Below are positions 40,653 through 52,689 of a stretch of 64,000 nucleotides of DNA, piece by piece. The notes below the pieces were generated by a model. The model was given only the letters and a program-made list of their open reading frames with translations. It was not told the origin of the DNA and ran no database searches. The DNA is taken from contig JAECUM010093629.1 of the NCBI GenBank assembly GCA_016617855.1, forward strand, positions 1 to 64,000, in the 5' to 3' direction. The DNA is from Megalonaias nervosa. Taxonomy: Eukaryota > Mollusca > Bivalvia > Unionida > Unionidae. A program made the position numbers and the translations under genes. Position 1 is the stretch's first letter. The number at the start of each line of letters is the position of its first letter.

Positions 40653-41470
40653 TGGAGTACCACCCATCTAAAAGATAAAATGATAAAGATATAGAGAAAC
40701 CCTGAAACAAAACAACTATGTAAATAGAATTTAATCTCAATTTTTATAATTGAGAAACACACATTATCGAAGGTTAATAAATGAACACAAGAAAACCTTT
40801 AAATGTTCCGTAAAAGCCATGGGGGGGGGGGGACACACCAAAGCTCAATAGTTTATCATAGCTAAAGGTCCAAGGACTGCCCACAAATAAATTTCAACAG
40901 CCGAGGTTCATTCTGTTTCAATTAAATACCGTTTATTTCATTTGGTGTTTCATTCGTATTTGGTTTGTTTCTTTTGACGTTTGTCTGTTTCGTTTGTGCC
41001 TTGTTTCTTTTTTTTTTTGTTGTTGTTTTTTTGGGTTTTTTTTTGTTTTTTACTACTGATCTTATTGCATAAGCTTTACTGTTTTTTTTGTTTTTTTTTT
41101 TAAGCATGTTTGTTTTATTTTAGCATTTCTTGCTGTTATTTGAAATGTACTTGTTTTAATTTCAGATTTTTCGCGGCTATGGCCTTCCATATCAGTGTCG
41201 TCGACACTCTACAGACCGGAGAAAAATTACTAAATAAGGACCTGATAAATGGTATAGCAATAAAGTGGTTCATTATTCAATTTTGAACAGTGAATCAAAA
41301 GGAGCCAATGAAAATTGACCTAAATGTGTCAGTTTTCAAAAGATGACTCATTTTTAACTGGTTCAGTTTTCAACGTTGAATTCTGATTTAGCAGATGTCC
41401 AAATTCAATCTTACACCGGTTAGGCCTACCGTATTGAAATGTGTTCAATATTATACCTCTCCTTGTTTGT
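40021..41470. other. Non-coding, AT-rich, with simple repeats
   Basis: A GA microsatellite at about 40620-40650, a G-run near 40821-40830 and T-rich tracts at 40990-41105. One possible short terminal exon (acceptor ATTTCAG at 41159-41165, then about 24 codons to TAA) is too weak to annotate. Nothing else is recognised. Confidence 0.5.
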
Positions 41471-41475
41471 GACAT

Positions 41476-41524
41476 AGGCACTTGATTCCGGGGTAAGCTA
41501 ATGTGACCCCGGAATCAAGTGCCT
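41476..41524. repeat. Perfect 19-bp hairpin
   Basis: AGGCACTTGATTCCGGGGT at 41476-41494 is perfectly inverted at 41506-41524, with an 11-base loop. TTTGTGA lies on both sides. Confidence 0.85.
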
Positions 41525-41995
41525 GTGGTTTGTGATGAAAGATCCATAAAGCTTCCAATGGAAGTGGAATATGAGTAATGGAAAGAAAAGACGCGTCTTC
41601 ATTAATTTTTTAAAGGCATACCATTTACTGAGTTCTAATAGTGACGAGATTCCAATTCTGGTCGTTTTTCTCATGAAAATTTGCGTGACTGACAGACTTC
41701 GAATGGACACTACTGGCATTGGATGGTCGGATGATTCATCACGTCCTAAACCGAAACTAATATGGCAGCCGCCTGGACCGAACCAAAATCAGTCAAGTTA
41801 CATAAAGTGAATGATCAGTATTCTGGATCAAGATTTGTTAGTCACTTGAGTGCTTAGATATTTAATCATGAGATTGGCTGATTTACGCTGATTGACGCAG
41901 CCCGTAATTTCGTTTTGAAAACAATACACATATATACAAGTGAGGAGTGATGTGATTTTGATTTTTAACGCAGCTTTAACAATTTTTCAGTCATA
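41525..41995. other. Non-coding, no feature recognised
   Basis: Short open frames here (for example 41571-41810) lack domain features and splice support. Nothing is supported. Confidence 0.4.
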
Positions 41996-41999
41996 TCAC

Positions 42000-42235
42000 T
42001 ACGATGTCTGCAGTGTGGCAGTTTATAGTGATGTCTAGCACTGGAGCATCATGCCGCAGACATGTAGCATGATGTCCCACCCAGTCACATTATCCTGACA
42101 CCAGGCCGACCAGTCCTAACACTAACCTCTTAATGCTGAGCGCCAAGCGAGGCAGCTGTTAGTACCATTTTTGTAAGTCTTTGGTATGACTCGACCGGGG
42201 ATCGAACCCACGACCTCCCGCAAATGTATAGAAAT
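42000..42235 (-). mobile_element. tRNA-derived SINE resembling a widespread mollusc family
   Basis: On the minus strand a B-box GGTTCGATCCCCGG within a tRNA-like context (about 42187-42210) is followed by a body containing CAGCTGCCTCGCTTGGCGCT and GGACTGGTCGGCCTGGTGTC. The tRNA-related 5' head is truncated, so the A-box is missing. I recognise the body as common in mollusc genomic DNA, which is the main support for the host guess. Confidence 0.6.
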
Positions 42236-42239
42236 ACCT

Positions 42240-44570
42240 GAATCTTTAGGCCTAAGTTGTTCTCCGTCTTTTTCTCCTGACATGACCGGTGGCAGTTTGT
42301 AACAGACTGTTCCATTTTTCATGATACATGAAGACAAAATGTATTGGTTGACTCGATAATGGAAGTGGACATGAACATCAACCCAGAAAATATTCGGACA
42401 CCTCCCGTTTGTACCCGGCTATCGATTTTAAAATAACGAAAAACATCAAGGACTGACTCGAAGAATGAAATACAGGAAAATTTAATACTTATTACAGAAA
42501 TGAATAAATCTGTGACACAAGTTCATGTGATAATGACTTGTCTTTGAATTTCTTGAATACAGAAAAACAGGTAAGGATATTTGCAACCCCATGTGTTTCC
42601 TAAATGACTCCACTTTTTGAAATAGTAGGGGCCACTTGGCTCCACTTTCTTCATTCTGAAATGAACACTGTCCATACATCCTCTAGAGACTGGGCATCAG
42701 AATCTGATGCTGCCATTGATGACCATTCTGAATCCCAGAATGAGGAGGAGGATCCTCGTCCATTGACATGTCATCGATGACAACATGCAAACGTAGGCTT
42801 AGCCTCCAGAGATGAGGCTATGGTATCCAAAGCACAGCTGCCCATGAAATTGAGTCTGAATTCTAGTAGTGGATTGCGGGAACTGGATTGAATGCATCCT
42901 TATCATCAAATACAGCTGAATAACTAAGACCATTATCATGGTGTTAACATGCATCCTATTTTTATATTCTGTCTTCATTTGAGACATTAAGAATCTATAT
43001 TGGGGTTTGCACCGAGACAAGGAAATCCCAGTCAGTGGGTTACGGTATTTGTCTCTCCCCCCCCCCCCCAGCAGAGCTTTTTGGGAAGACAAAAAATGTT
43101 ACCCAGGACTGGGATTTCCTTGTCTTGATGCAAACACCGACACATTATTTTTCTCACCCAATGTTTTTCCGTTTAAAGTAAAATAACCCTGCACTTCTAT
43201 GATTTAGTTAGCAGACTCAAAACACAGTATTCATTAGGTACTATTATTGCCCCTCACTCTGTATAAAGGTTATCAGGTTTTGTATACTTTTATGAAAATC
43301 TGAATAATTATCTAAGTAGAGTCAAACTATATATGCTGTTCTTAGAAAAGAAAAAAATAATAGAGAAAAAGTTATAATTGTTACATGCAGTAGTATTGCA
43401 TCATGAGCATCTTGAGTCATGTACTTTTATTTTTGTTAATGCGCATTACTATAATAGAATTATGTTAATGAGGGCAATGGGGTGCCCAGTTGACTCTAAG
43501 CACAGAAGTTCTACACATGAAAAAATAGAAACACAAAATCATTCTAGTGTTATTGCTGTATTATCAGTATGACTAAATTATGCGATGGAAAAATGGAACG
43601 CAGTGGAAGTAAAATACACAATGGAAATTATCATATTATATATTAACACTGTTCCTCACTATCTGAACCAAATATTTTTTCTGGTGAAAAATTTGCATCA
43701 AACATAAAGAAATAAATACTTATTTTAAATTATAATGCAAATTTACTAAATTTGTCACTTTAATGTGACTGACCTGCTGTGCAATGGAAATCATTATATG
43801 CACTGGAGATTTCAGAAGTTAGTAAATTTTATTTAGAGATCTGTATCTCGAAATATGGATATGTATTTTACTGGTTATTTTTATGTTAATTACTTAATTG
43901 GGAAATATGATTAGAATGACAGTGACCGGCCTGATGTGCATTGGAAATTGGCAAATTCATTCAAAGATTGTATATTATGATCCTGCTCCGAAGTTTATTA
44001 AGAAATAAATTTTTAAGTTAAAAAGTGTAGTTTGAATATATTTATGTTGTCGTTTCTTGTGGACAAAATTCTGCAAATGGAAATGATCACTCATGAAATA
44101 ATCTTCATTACCAAATTGTTTGTTAGTATGAAGCTTTAGAGCAATGGAAATAAAGAAATAGAAATGATTTATTTTGATTTTAAGTGTGTTTTAATTAAGG
44201 AAGGTTTGTAGAAGGATTTCATCATTAGATGCATATTCTAAGCAGTTATGCATAATATCGAATATAATCATGAAGGAAGGTTCATAATTGGCTTAATCAA
44301 ATAAAATGTTATTTCTCAACAACCTTATCACATTTTTTTTCTTTTTATTTGTTTGTGCTATTGTTATTGATGATGATTAACCAAGGAATTGTGTTACACT
44401 ATTTTATTATTTCCAAAATGTCTCCTACGTTTTTTTAAATTTCAATTACATGTATCTGCATGGGTCAGGTTAGTGGCTTTAATTAATGATTTTCATTAAG
44501 ACTCTGCTTTTGTCAGATCTGTTTGATCGTCGAGTACATTGAGAAAAAAAACCCCAATTACATCAGATAA
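42240..44570. other. Long AT-rich non-coding stretch
   Basis: It contains a C-run at 43059-43069 and a dispersed repeat piece at about 42500-42650 with a diverged partner at 45985-46110. Short acidic and other open frames are present without support. No gene is recognised. Confidence 0.45.
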
Positions 44571-44621
44571 GTATAAATATGAAATATTTCTCAGTAGCCA
44601 TTCTACTTGTTCAAATTAATC

Positions 44622-44672
44622 ATGGGTGAAAAGTGTTATGTGTGCGATGTAAATGGTAGGACAGATTATGAG
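44622..44672 (+). CDS. Possible first coding exon (17 codons)
   Basis: ATG at 44622 opens MGEKCYVCDVNGRTDYE and stops at a candidate donor GAG|GTACAC. A TATAAAT lies about 50 bp upstream. A Cys pair at the start resembles zinc-finger protein beginnings. Only weak evidence; no downstream exon could be linked. Confidence 0.2.
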
Positions 44673-44886
44673 GTACACATTCTTCATTTCATTCGTTCAT
44701 GTTTATTTCTGATGGAATTTCTATTGCATAATTAATTTCATTTAATAGAATTGGCAAACGTCAATTAGAGATGTCAGAATTTTTGGAAATTTCTACCGGG
44801 TACCCATCAATCATAACGATTGGTTACCCGGTTACCTGATCAGAGGGAAATTGTATTAAATATGAACCTGAACTGCTTTGTTGTAG

Positions 44887-45039
44887 CACAGGAGTCTGAT
44901 GTTTTATCAATAAAGTTCAATGAAATCTCTGACAACACAAAATCACCTTATCGGTACTATAAATTATAGTACCGATAAGGTGATTTTATGTTGTCAGAGA
45001 TTTCATCGTACTTTATTGATAAAATGTCAGACTCCTGTG
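44887..45039. mobile_element. 153-bp foldback/hairpin MITE with 7-bp duplication
   Basis: Arms of about 75 bp are almost perfectly inverted around 44963 (CACAGGAGTCTGA at one end, TCAGACTCCTGTG at the other). GTTGTAG flanks both sides (44880-44886 and 45040-45046) as a direct repeat. No coding capacity. Confidence 0.85.
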
Positions 45040-45049
45040 GTTGTAGATT

Positions 45050-47040
45050 CAGACATGCCAACCCCCAAGAGAAGTATAAGCGTATTATTTTTGTTCAGTT
45101 TTCCTAACATGGTCTGATACGGTAACCAAGTTTTTGTGTTGCCTTTGCAGTGACAAAAATATCTGCCTTGGGTTTCCCGCTAATAAAGAGTTCATTAAAC
45201 AAATATGTGAACAGCTGCCCTGACTTGAACAGCTAATACTCGCTCCATAGCCACAAATTTGAGGCAAAAATGGCGTTAGTTAAACCACATTTATATTGTG
45301 CTTTCTTTTATTTGAATTGTATGTATTTAAATTTTATTCGTTGAATATTTCTTAAATTCTCTAGAAAAGTTTGGTTCCTACTTTCTTTATCATACTGTTT
45401 GTAGCATTCCCTTTTGTCCTCGTTATTGTCAGTCTTCAGCCTTATGGCCGGATTTTCCACACTTTGTACAAATCGCCACATTGTTCTCTTCGCTTTCTTT
45501 GTTTAACAGTGGTCCTGATCAGTGCATCAATAACCCTTTGCACACCATTTGTAATGCTTAATATAAAGCGCCTAGGTGATCTGGATTTACATACGGGAGT
45601 TACAGGAAGTTCAGTAACTAAAAATAGCAAGTTATTTGTCAGCATTTCTGTTATGGAATTCATTAAAAAATATGAGAAAAGCAAACTTCAAAATAATTAC
45701 ATGCATTCATATTTTATTAGTCAGGCGGACTTGTATTGGAACATATTTATTAGTCTCTGAGGAAACCTATTAGTCGCGGACTAACATCCGTCCGTTTAAT
45801 TTACAGGGTTTGTTTAAATTTCTTAGTCCACTAAAATGACAACATCTTCAACTGTAGAGACAGTTATTTTGGCAGAGGAGGAAGTTGCAGAAAACAATGT
45901 TAAGTCTGACTCGGCAATGATGGAGTTAAAGTCTAAATGTTGGAAAAGTTAATATCAAATTAATTAATCCACCACACAAGTGCCTGTGATAATATTATGT
46001 ATGTGAATTTCTTTAATTGATAAAGAAATGGGCAAAATATTTGCATCCCCTGTTGTTTTGTAAATTACCACACCTTTTGATGTAGTAGTGGTGACTGCTG
46101 CTGTATTTACTGATAGGGTCTGTAAGTAGTAGATAGAAGCTGCCAGGATACTTTGGGATTATTATTTTTAAAGCATCATTGCAAGACATGGGTTCTCTAT
46201 GCTCCTTTATGACCCATGACTGCCTGTGTGGAGATTTCCTCATTTTTCATGAGTGTGAATAAACGAAAGTGCATTGTTGACAACACGATGTAACAAACTA
46301 ATATCCATTAGTGAAAAGTGCCAGTTTTATTGATCAATAAGGAACTGTGTTTCAAAGAGAATCTTTGACTCATCCAAACAGTGTGAAAGGTCATTTTGGA
46401 TACACTCAATTATGGCAGGAAAATTGTACTTGCACTCGCAGTGATTGATAAAGCAGGTTGATGCAAATTCATGAGAAGCAAAGAAATCTCTGCATGGGTG
46501 ATAAAGCTGAAAAGATGATTGTTACCTATGGCTTGAGAAGATTATTGCAAAGAAAATGCAGTGGTATATCAAGAAATGATCCCCCTTTACGATTAATTCT
46601 GTTTCTGTCCTCCAGATACAAACAGTTGTTGAATGGGAATCTTGGCTCCCCGCCTCCTGTGTCTGGGCTAAACCTTGGCAAATGCAGGGTTGCTTGTTCA
46701 GTTGCTATGCCACTGAGTGACTGACAAAAACATTATATAAAGCTTTTCACATGCGATAAATCGTATGTCTTACTAAGCTATTTTAAGTTCGTCGATGAAC
46801 TGAAAAGTGGCTTCCATGATGTCTTTGTCACTGCCAGTTGAAGGGGACATATCTCTTGTATTAGAGAACTATCTTCTGTGTTAATGTTTTAATACTTCAT
46901 GGGTGTGTTTTAAAAGGAACTTTTTTCTTGCATCTTTACACTAATAAGTGGTTGATAATTTGTATTGTATTTTTAGAATATAAAAGAATATAAAAAAAAT
47001 ATATATATATGCACTATACTGTATTATTTTCCTTTTACAG
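45050..47040. other. Non-coding with isolated short open frames
   Basis: The stretch 45371-45760 is open but has no credible domain. A minus-strand zinc-knuckle-like piece near 45430-45480 (CTKCGKSGHKAED) may be a transposon fragment. No gene is supported. Confidence 0.4.
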
Positions 47041-47108
47041 CTTGGCATTGAATGGAAGATTCTTGTATAGAAATGACAGACATTCAGAGGACTGTATTTG
47101 GCCTTCTG
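47041..47108 (+). CDS. Candidate internal exon (68 bp)
   Basis: A strong acceptor (TTTTCCTTTTACAG) and donor (GTAAGT) bound a stretch with exactly one open frame, encoding about 22 residues (ALNGRFLYRNDRHSEDCIW). It enters in phase 2 and leaves in phase 1. No partner exon is certain. Confidence 0.35.
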
Positions 47109-47959
47109 GTAAGTCAATTAACCCTGACACGGGGCTTGAAATTAGCAGTAATATGCTAGCCTGAGGCTAATGAAATTCTTGTTGGACTAGTAGTTTTTAT
47201 AATTTAAATTGTCCTCGGGCTAGTTAATCTCAGTAAGTATGTGTCTGACATTGTTATGTGGGTAGGACTAGTGAAGACTTAACATGACTGGTAAATTTTT
47301 CTTGCCACTAGGTCTTCTGGATACAAAGAAATTTATGTTAAATTCTAGGCCTGCTAATCTTTCATTGACATTTTTTTCTTGTTATCCTAAAACAAAAAAT
47401 TGACTATTTTTTTGTTCTCATTTCGGGCATGACTTCAGAACTTTTGGATGAACTTTAACGGAAAATATTTGAGGGTAATTCGTGCAGTAAACATGGGTTG
47501 AAAATTGACCTGCTTAGCTCAAAATGGTAGTCAAAAATTTCCATTGGTTAAGTGAATTATCTAATCATGATTAGGTGAGTGCTGAATCAGGGCTGACCAG
47601 TGTTTCTCTTTAGTCAAAAGGCTGTTTGTTGAGAATATTGCCAACTTTTTTCATTGAAATTCCATACTTTCAACTGGAAATTTGTTTTGATCAGACTTGT
47701 ACAAGAGCTCTGCTGGGCAAGAGGATTATTAGAGTTTTCAGACCCTGAGGAAAGTTAAGGAAACCAAGATTTAAATGGACACAAAAATAGATAAAAATTG
47801 TGGAGAATTTCATTTGACAGTGTGAACTCTGAAACATTTGAACCCACTGAAATATTTCTCTTAAAATGATGGGCCTTGGAGGTTTTATTCTTTATTGCCT
47901 GTCCAAATATGCATGTCAAATACAACTGCCTCTGCTGCTACTGCACTGACCACTTAGAC

Positions 47960-47960
<1 letters not shown>
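47109..47960. other. AT-rich non-coding, probably intron
   Basis: No feature recognised beyond a mild excess of T-rich tracts. Confidence 0.4.
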
Positions 47961-47961
<1 letters not shown>

Positions 47962-48006
<45 letters not shown>

Positions 48007-48421
48007 GCAATAAACTGACGACGAACAGTGCAAAACTAGTATCTAACTAGCCTGAGTGCTTTCAACTCTTAATGAGTCTTTTTCAAAGGCATATACAAAA
48101 CATAGACAAAACAAACAAATAAAACACAAAAACTGTTGTTTGCAAAACTCTACATGGCTGTTTCTACATAAATTAAACCTTTAAATGTATTATGTCTCAA
48201 ACAGCCTATATCAACTTGTTGCGGATAATGGAAAATATTTGTATTAACCTAGAAATCAATGAACCATAGTGACATCTATTTTTGCACTGTTCGTCGTCAG
48301 TTTATTGCATTTATCTCAATCAGTCCCTGACACACGCGATCCCTTGCTGGATCCAGTGCACTTGAAAGGGCTGTTATTCACCATATGATTTGTATTCTTT
48401 ATATATATATATATATATATA
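47962..48421. repeat. TA microsatellites flanking a 310-bp segment with perfect 33-bp inverted ends
   Basis: TA repeats occur at about 47962-48003 and 48400-48421. Between them 48003-48035 and 48280-48312 are perfect inverse copies (core TGACGACGAACAGTGCAAAA). On the minus strand, 48047-48090 holds a short stem with GAAA after it (GACTC...GAGTTGAAAGC), reminiscent of the hammerhead-like motifs of Penelope-like elements. Confidence 0.75.
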
Positions 48422-48429
48422 ATGTTTTG

Positions 48430-49830
48430 TCCTTTTTTGAGTAGGAAATGGCCAACTATTATTTATAGATCACTTCATTGTTTGTTTTGCAGGTACTGTA
48501 TATAAATGTTTATAAGTCAACCCTCTTATTCAGATATCCAAAATGGTAATTTATAGATAGTTTCAACACTAACCAGTTAAAAGGAAGAAATGGCATTATC
48601 TTGGATTCCTGGAAATTCTTTTTGGCCAGAAGAGCATCAGTCCCTTCAAGGGACTCTTGCTTATATATTGGGGTGAAATGTGCTATGAAATTGACCATGA
48701 AAATGGGGGATGTCTAGTAATGTATCCATAGATGCACCATATATTGCAGGGATCATGCTAAGGGGTGATTTGGGCAAAATGGTTGCCCTTATCCATGAAG
48801 TTTTGTTTAACATATCAGCAGACTGAAATTGACCTTTCCTTGCCATGAATTGCTGCCTGTCCACCATTTTCTCAATTGAATGAACACATTCATATTCTGG
48901 CCAAAGTCGCGAATCGTATGATATTTAGTCTTAAAAAACTTGTGTATAAGCTGAGGACAATGAAAACATGCTTTAAAATAGAACAGTATGCTAATTTAGT
49001 AGCTTCTGGCAAGATGATACATAGAAAATGGCATAAAATCCAATGGGTTTGTTGTGTGTCATTCTATGTGAAATGAGGGGTAATCACTTAAAAGTAAAGT
49101 TGCCCAGCAATAGTATTTGTACTGGAAATTGATGATGTCCCATGGAATATGATGTCAACTATACAGATGTCAAACTTTAGCGAATTCCAAGCATTTTTCC
49201 ATGCCCCAATCCATGTATTGTATTGTTAAAGATGTTTTATCCATTTTTTCACCTGAAAACATAGTGCAGATGAAATGATTTTCCTTTGAACAAGTACATG
49301 TAGTAGTCATCTAATACCATTTGTGATTTTGTCATATCACTGTTTCAATGTGTCATTGTTTGATTTGGTGAGACAATTAGATGGGTTTGAGATGTACACC
49401 ATACCCCAACCCTACCCATCCTATGCTAATCTGTTTCTAATTCACTGAAATGCCTACTCTCAATGTGTTTAGTGTAATTTCAATTGATAGATGTGTCTTA
49501 GATGTAAATATCAACAGTTTCCAGACAGTTGTCAGTGGAGATGAAACAAAACAATGGAATTGCCATTAATTTTAACCAGATCTGTTTATATTAACAGATA
49601 TCTAGGCATATTCTTGTCCAAAATGTCCAGAATTCTAACACTGGGTTGATTTAGTTGTGGTCTGCTCCCTATGTCCACTGAGTTGGGCATGGTTGAGCTG
49701 AAGTTTCTTGAAGTAACACTGCTGGGTCAGTTAATTGTTTTCAATAAGATTAGTATAAATTTTATCTGATTATCTGATTCATGTAACATTTCTTGTGCAG
49801 GCAGTCTATGATGCCTGATATCCTGCTTTT
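48430..49830. other. AT-rich non-coding
   Basis: Only short unsupported open frames. No recognised repeat or gene. Confidence 0.4.
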
Positions 49831-49837
49831 ATTTACT

Positions 49838-50228
49838 GTTGTCACTGTAATTTGTATGTTGTTTATGTCAGGGATTCAGGGTACCACACCACACTCTGTG
49901 TATAATGAACTGACACATAGACTATTATCACTGTTGTGTGTATATTGTTTACATCAGGGATTCAGGGTACCACACAACACTGTATGTATAATGAACTGAC
50001 ACAGACTATCATTGTTGTGTGTATATTGTTTACATCAGGGTACCACGCTACACTTTGTGTATCCTGAACTGACACGTAGACTGTTATCACTGTAGTGTGT
50101 ATATTGTCTACATCAGTGTACCATGTGACAATGTGTATATGAACTGACACATAGACTGTTATCACTGTAGTGTGTATATATTTTTCATCATGGTATCATG
50201 CGACACTCGATGTAAACTGAACTGACAC
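49838..50228. repeat. Degenerate minisatellite, 70-90 bp unit, about 5 copies
   Basis: Units share TGTATATTGTTTACATCAGG and ATGAACTGACACATAGACT, with indels shortening later copies. Confidence 0.8.
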
Positions 50229-50229
50229 A

Positions 50230-51050
50230 AACTGCTTTTGGTCGAAATGAAGTTTTCAGCCATTCGTGGAACATGTTGCACAGATTATTTGGTTCTAATT
50301 GCTATATGTTGGCAATCTTTGATTTTTTTTATTGGTGCATTGTATTTAGAGTATGTGTTTGCACAAATGGAGCAAATTAAAACATTCTAGTCATTTTATG
50401 TAGTGTTCTGGTCAAATTTACATGGCTGGTCTTTCATTACAGCATTGTATCTTTAAAGTTTGTCAGTGCTTTCTACTTGCATTCTTTTACTGAAAATGAG
50501 TGAAGTTTTTATACATGTAGTAAAGTTGTACCGAAATTTAGTGTAAATGTAGAGTCATTTATATTTCTGAGGGGCAGTTTCTGAATTGAATGGCCCTGCA
50601 GGTGAGTCAAAAATTGTACCTTAAGTTGTAACCCCTGGCGACATCCTGAGTACATTCTTTTTTTGTACCTTTGCAGCCAAATTATAAACCAAATTACAAA
50701 CCGTCTATCCCAAAAGTGAACAATTCAAAAATGAAGCATATTTGTACCATCAGAACCAGTTAATTGTTCCTAATAATTGATTTACAATGCCTGGTAAAGA
50801 AAACAATGCCAACACTCAGTCATTTCCTGCCATGATATCATTACCATGTCAGTCTAGTGTGGAGTCTAATAATGGTGTCATGGAGTCCAAGGTTTTAGTC
50901 ATTGGGTTAAGCAAATCTATGTTAATAGCCTGTAAAAAGTATGTTTATTGGCAGTCAGCTATACTGCCATTAGTTGATTTAAGCAAATCTATGTAAATAA
51001 CCTGTAAAACATATGTTTATTGTGAGTCACCTTTGCTGCCATTAGTTGAT
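50230..51050. other. AT-rich non-coding
   Basis: A local direct repeat TTGATTTAAGCA(A/T)C occurs near 50975 and 51045. No gene is supported. Confidence 0.4.
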
Positions 51051-51054
51051 TTAA

Positions 51055-51195
51055 GCATCACTGCTAATTGTACTGGTAGTATCACTGTCAATACTACTGG
51101 AAGTGCCACTGCTAGTAGACTGAAGTATCACTGTCAAATAGAACTGGAAATCTCACTGCCAATAGTACTAGAAGTGTCACTGTCAATATTTTCTT
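51055..51195 (-). repeat. Short array of the 24-27 bp minisatellite, inverted orientation
   Basis: About five degenerate copies of AGTATCACTGTCAATAGTAC-like units, the inverse of the unit in the array at 51730-52255. Confidence 0.7.
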
Positions 51196-51199
51196 TGGA

Positions 51200-51725
51200 C
51201 ACTTACATTATTGCAATAAATGTTATTGTCTGCGATAGGTAACTCATGTAAACATTAACATGACTGTTTGAATGTCTGGTTAACTAGAAATGAACTGCAC
51301 CATGATTTCTACATTCTGGATCTTGCTCTCGTTTAACACTAGTGTTCACTTATTATTGTTAATTTTATGTGAGTAGGTTTTAAGTGTTAGTAATATAACT
51401 CATGAGATTCCTTTGATAGGTGAATTTGGAAATAAATGGCACTCATCTCTAATAATTAATAACGTGGGGGAATTCATTCTAAAGACAATCAATGTACATA
51501 AAATGTTGTACCCACAAGCAGTATTTATGAGCTGTTGTCTCTGTGATAATTACAAGAGACTAATATATACTTACAGCTTAGCAAACAATTAAAGGGATAA
51601 AATTAAGTTTTCACAGTCTCAAAAGTCGAATGGTCAAATATTTTGATGCATGTTGCCAATTTCAAGGTGACTACATGATAATTTTTAAGTAAATGGATAA
51701 AATGTGCATTTGCAAATCCATCAAT
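51200..51725. other. Non-coding spacer between the two minisatellite arrays
   Basis: No recognised feature. Confidence 0.4.
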
Positions 51726-51729
51726 TGTG

Positions 51730-52255
51730 ATTATTCCAGTATTATTGACAGTGATACTTCCAGTACTATTGACAGTAATACTTCCAGTACTGTTGACAGT
51801 GATAGATCCAGTACTATTGACAGTGATACTTCCAGTACTATTGACAATGATATTTCCAGTACTACTGACAATGATACTTCCAATACTGTTTACAGTAATA
51901 CTTCAGTACTATTGGCAGTGATACTTCCAGAACTATTAGCAATGATACTTCCAGTACTATTGACAGTGATACTTCCAGTACCATTGTCAGTGATACTTCC
52001 ATTACTATTAACAGTGATACTTCCAGTACTATTGATAGTGATACTTCCAGTACTATTGACAGTGAAACTTCCAGTACCATTGCCACTGATACTTCCAGGA
52101 CTATTGAGTTATACTTCCAGTGCTATTGACAGTGATAATTCCAGGACTATTGACAGTGACACTTCCACTACTATTGACAGTGACACTTCTCGTACTATTG
52201 ACAATTATATTTCCAGTACTATTGACAGTAATACTTCCAGTACTATTGACAGTGA
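51730..52255 (+). repeat. Main 24-bp minisatellite array (about 21 copies)
   Basis: The unit is ACTATTGACAGTGATACTTC plus CAGT with few variants. Because 24 is divisible by three the array is open in several frames, giving false serine/threonine/aspartate-rich or leucine/valine-rich proteins. Confidence 0.9.
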
Positions 52256-52503
52256 ATTCTCACATAAAGGCCTTCCATTGCAGAAAAAAACGATGCTGAC
52301 ATGCCATCAGATATATTGATGAAGATACAAACACAGAAACCTTGAAACGGCCATTTTTTTTATATGACATTTTGCATTCAACATAATTGGAACAATAGAA
52401 ATTCATAGTTACTGTCATCTTTCACGTTGCAGGATAAATAACAATTTGAAATATTGTTTTTTTTGTTATCTGTCTGTTACTGGTTATTCTTGTTTTTTTG
52501 CAG

Positions 52504-52684
52504 CTCCTGGTGCCACAGTTCTGTAGTGTGGCATTGCCAGAGAGATGGGCTTCAGTACCAATTTCCACCCCACATTTGCAGGAATGGAGTTATCCCTACC
52601 CTAAAGATACCAGGTGTACCTTCCCATACATATGGCAGGCCAGCGTTGGTAGATGCTGCTACCCTGTTTTCAACTGTGAACCAG
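52504..52684 (+). CDS. Candidate internal exon (181 bp), Cys-containing
   Basis: The acceptor is strong (TTCTTGTTTTTTTGCAG) and the donor is plausible (CCAG|GTGATT). The frame entering in phase 0 encodes about 60 residues with five cysteines, including DTRCTFPYIW and GRCCYPVFNCEP. A second frame is also open, so the phase is not certain. The product would look extracellular. Fold not recognised. Confidence 0.3.
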
Positions 52685-52689
52685 GTGAT

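Noticed and set aside
41166..41240. Short terminal exon after an ATTTCAG acceptor
   Set aside because: Only about 24 codons, no upstream partner exon and no recognised protein; too weak to list as a feature.
42122..42337. Minus-strand 71-residue open frame
   Set aside because: It lies within and beside the tRNA-derived SINE and is explained by it.
45371..45760. A 129-residue hydrophobic open frame resembling a membrane protein
   Set aside because: T-rich DNA readily gives hydrophobic frames; no supporting motif, and the opposite strand looks like a transposon fragment.
50000..50228. Possible second SINE or gene in the 70-90 bp repeat
   Set aside because: No Pol III boxes and no stable frame; simple minisatellite.
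51730..52255. CRISPR-like regular array
   Set aside because: Units are contiguous without unique spacers and the context is animal DNA; it is a minisatellite.
51693..52319. A 208-residue open frame rich in Asp/Ser/Thr repeats
   Set aside because: It is read from a 24-bp minisatellite, which stays open in several frames on both strands; no start context, splice or domain support.
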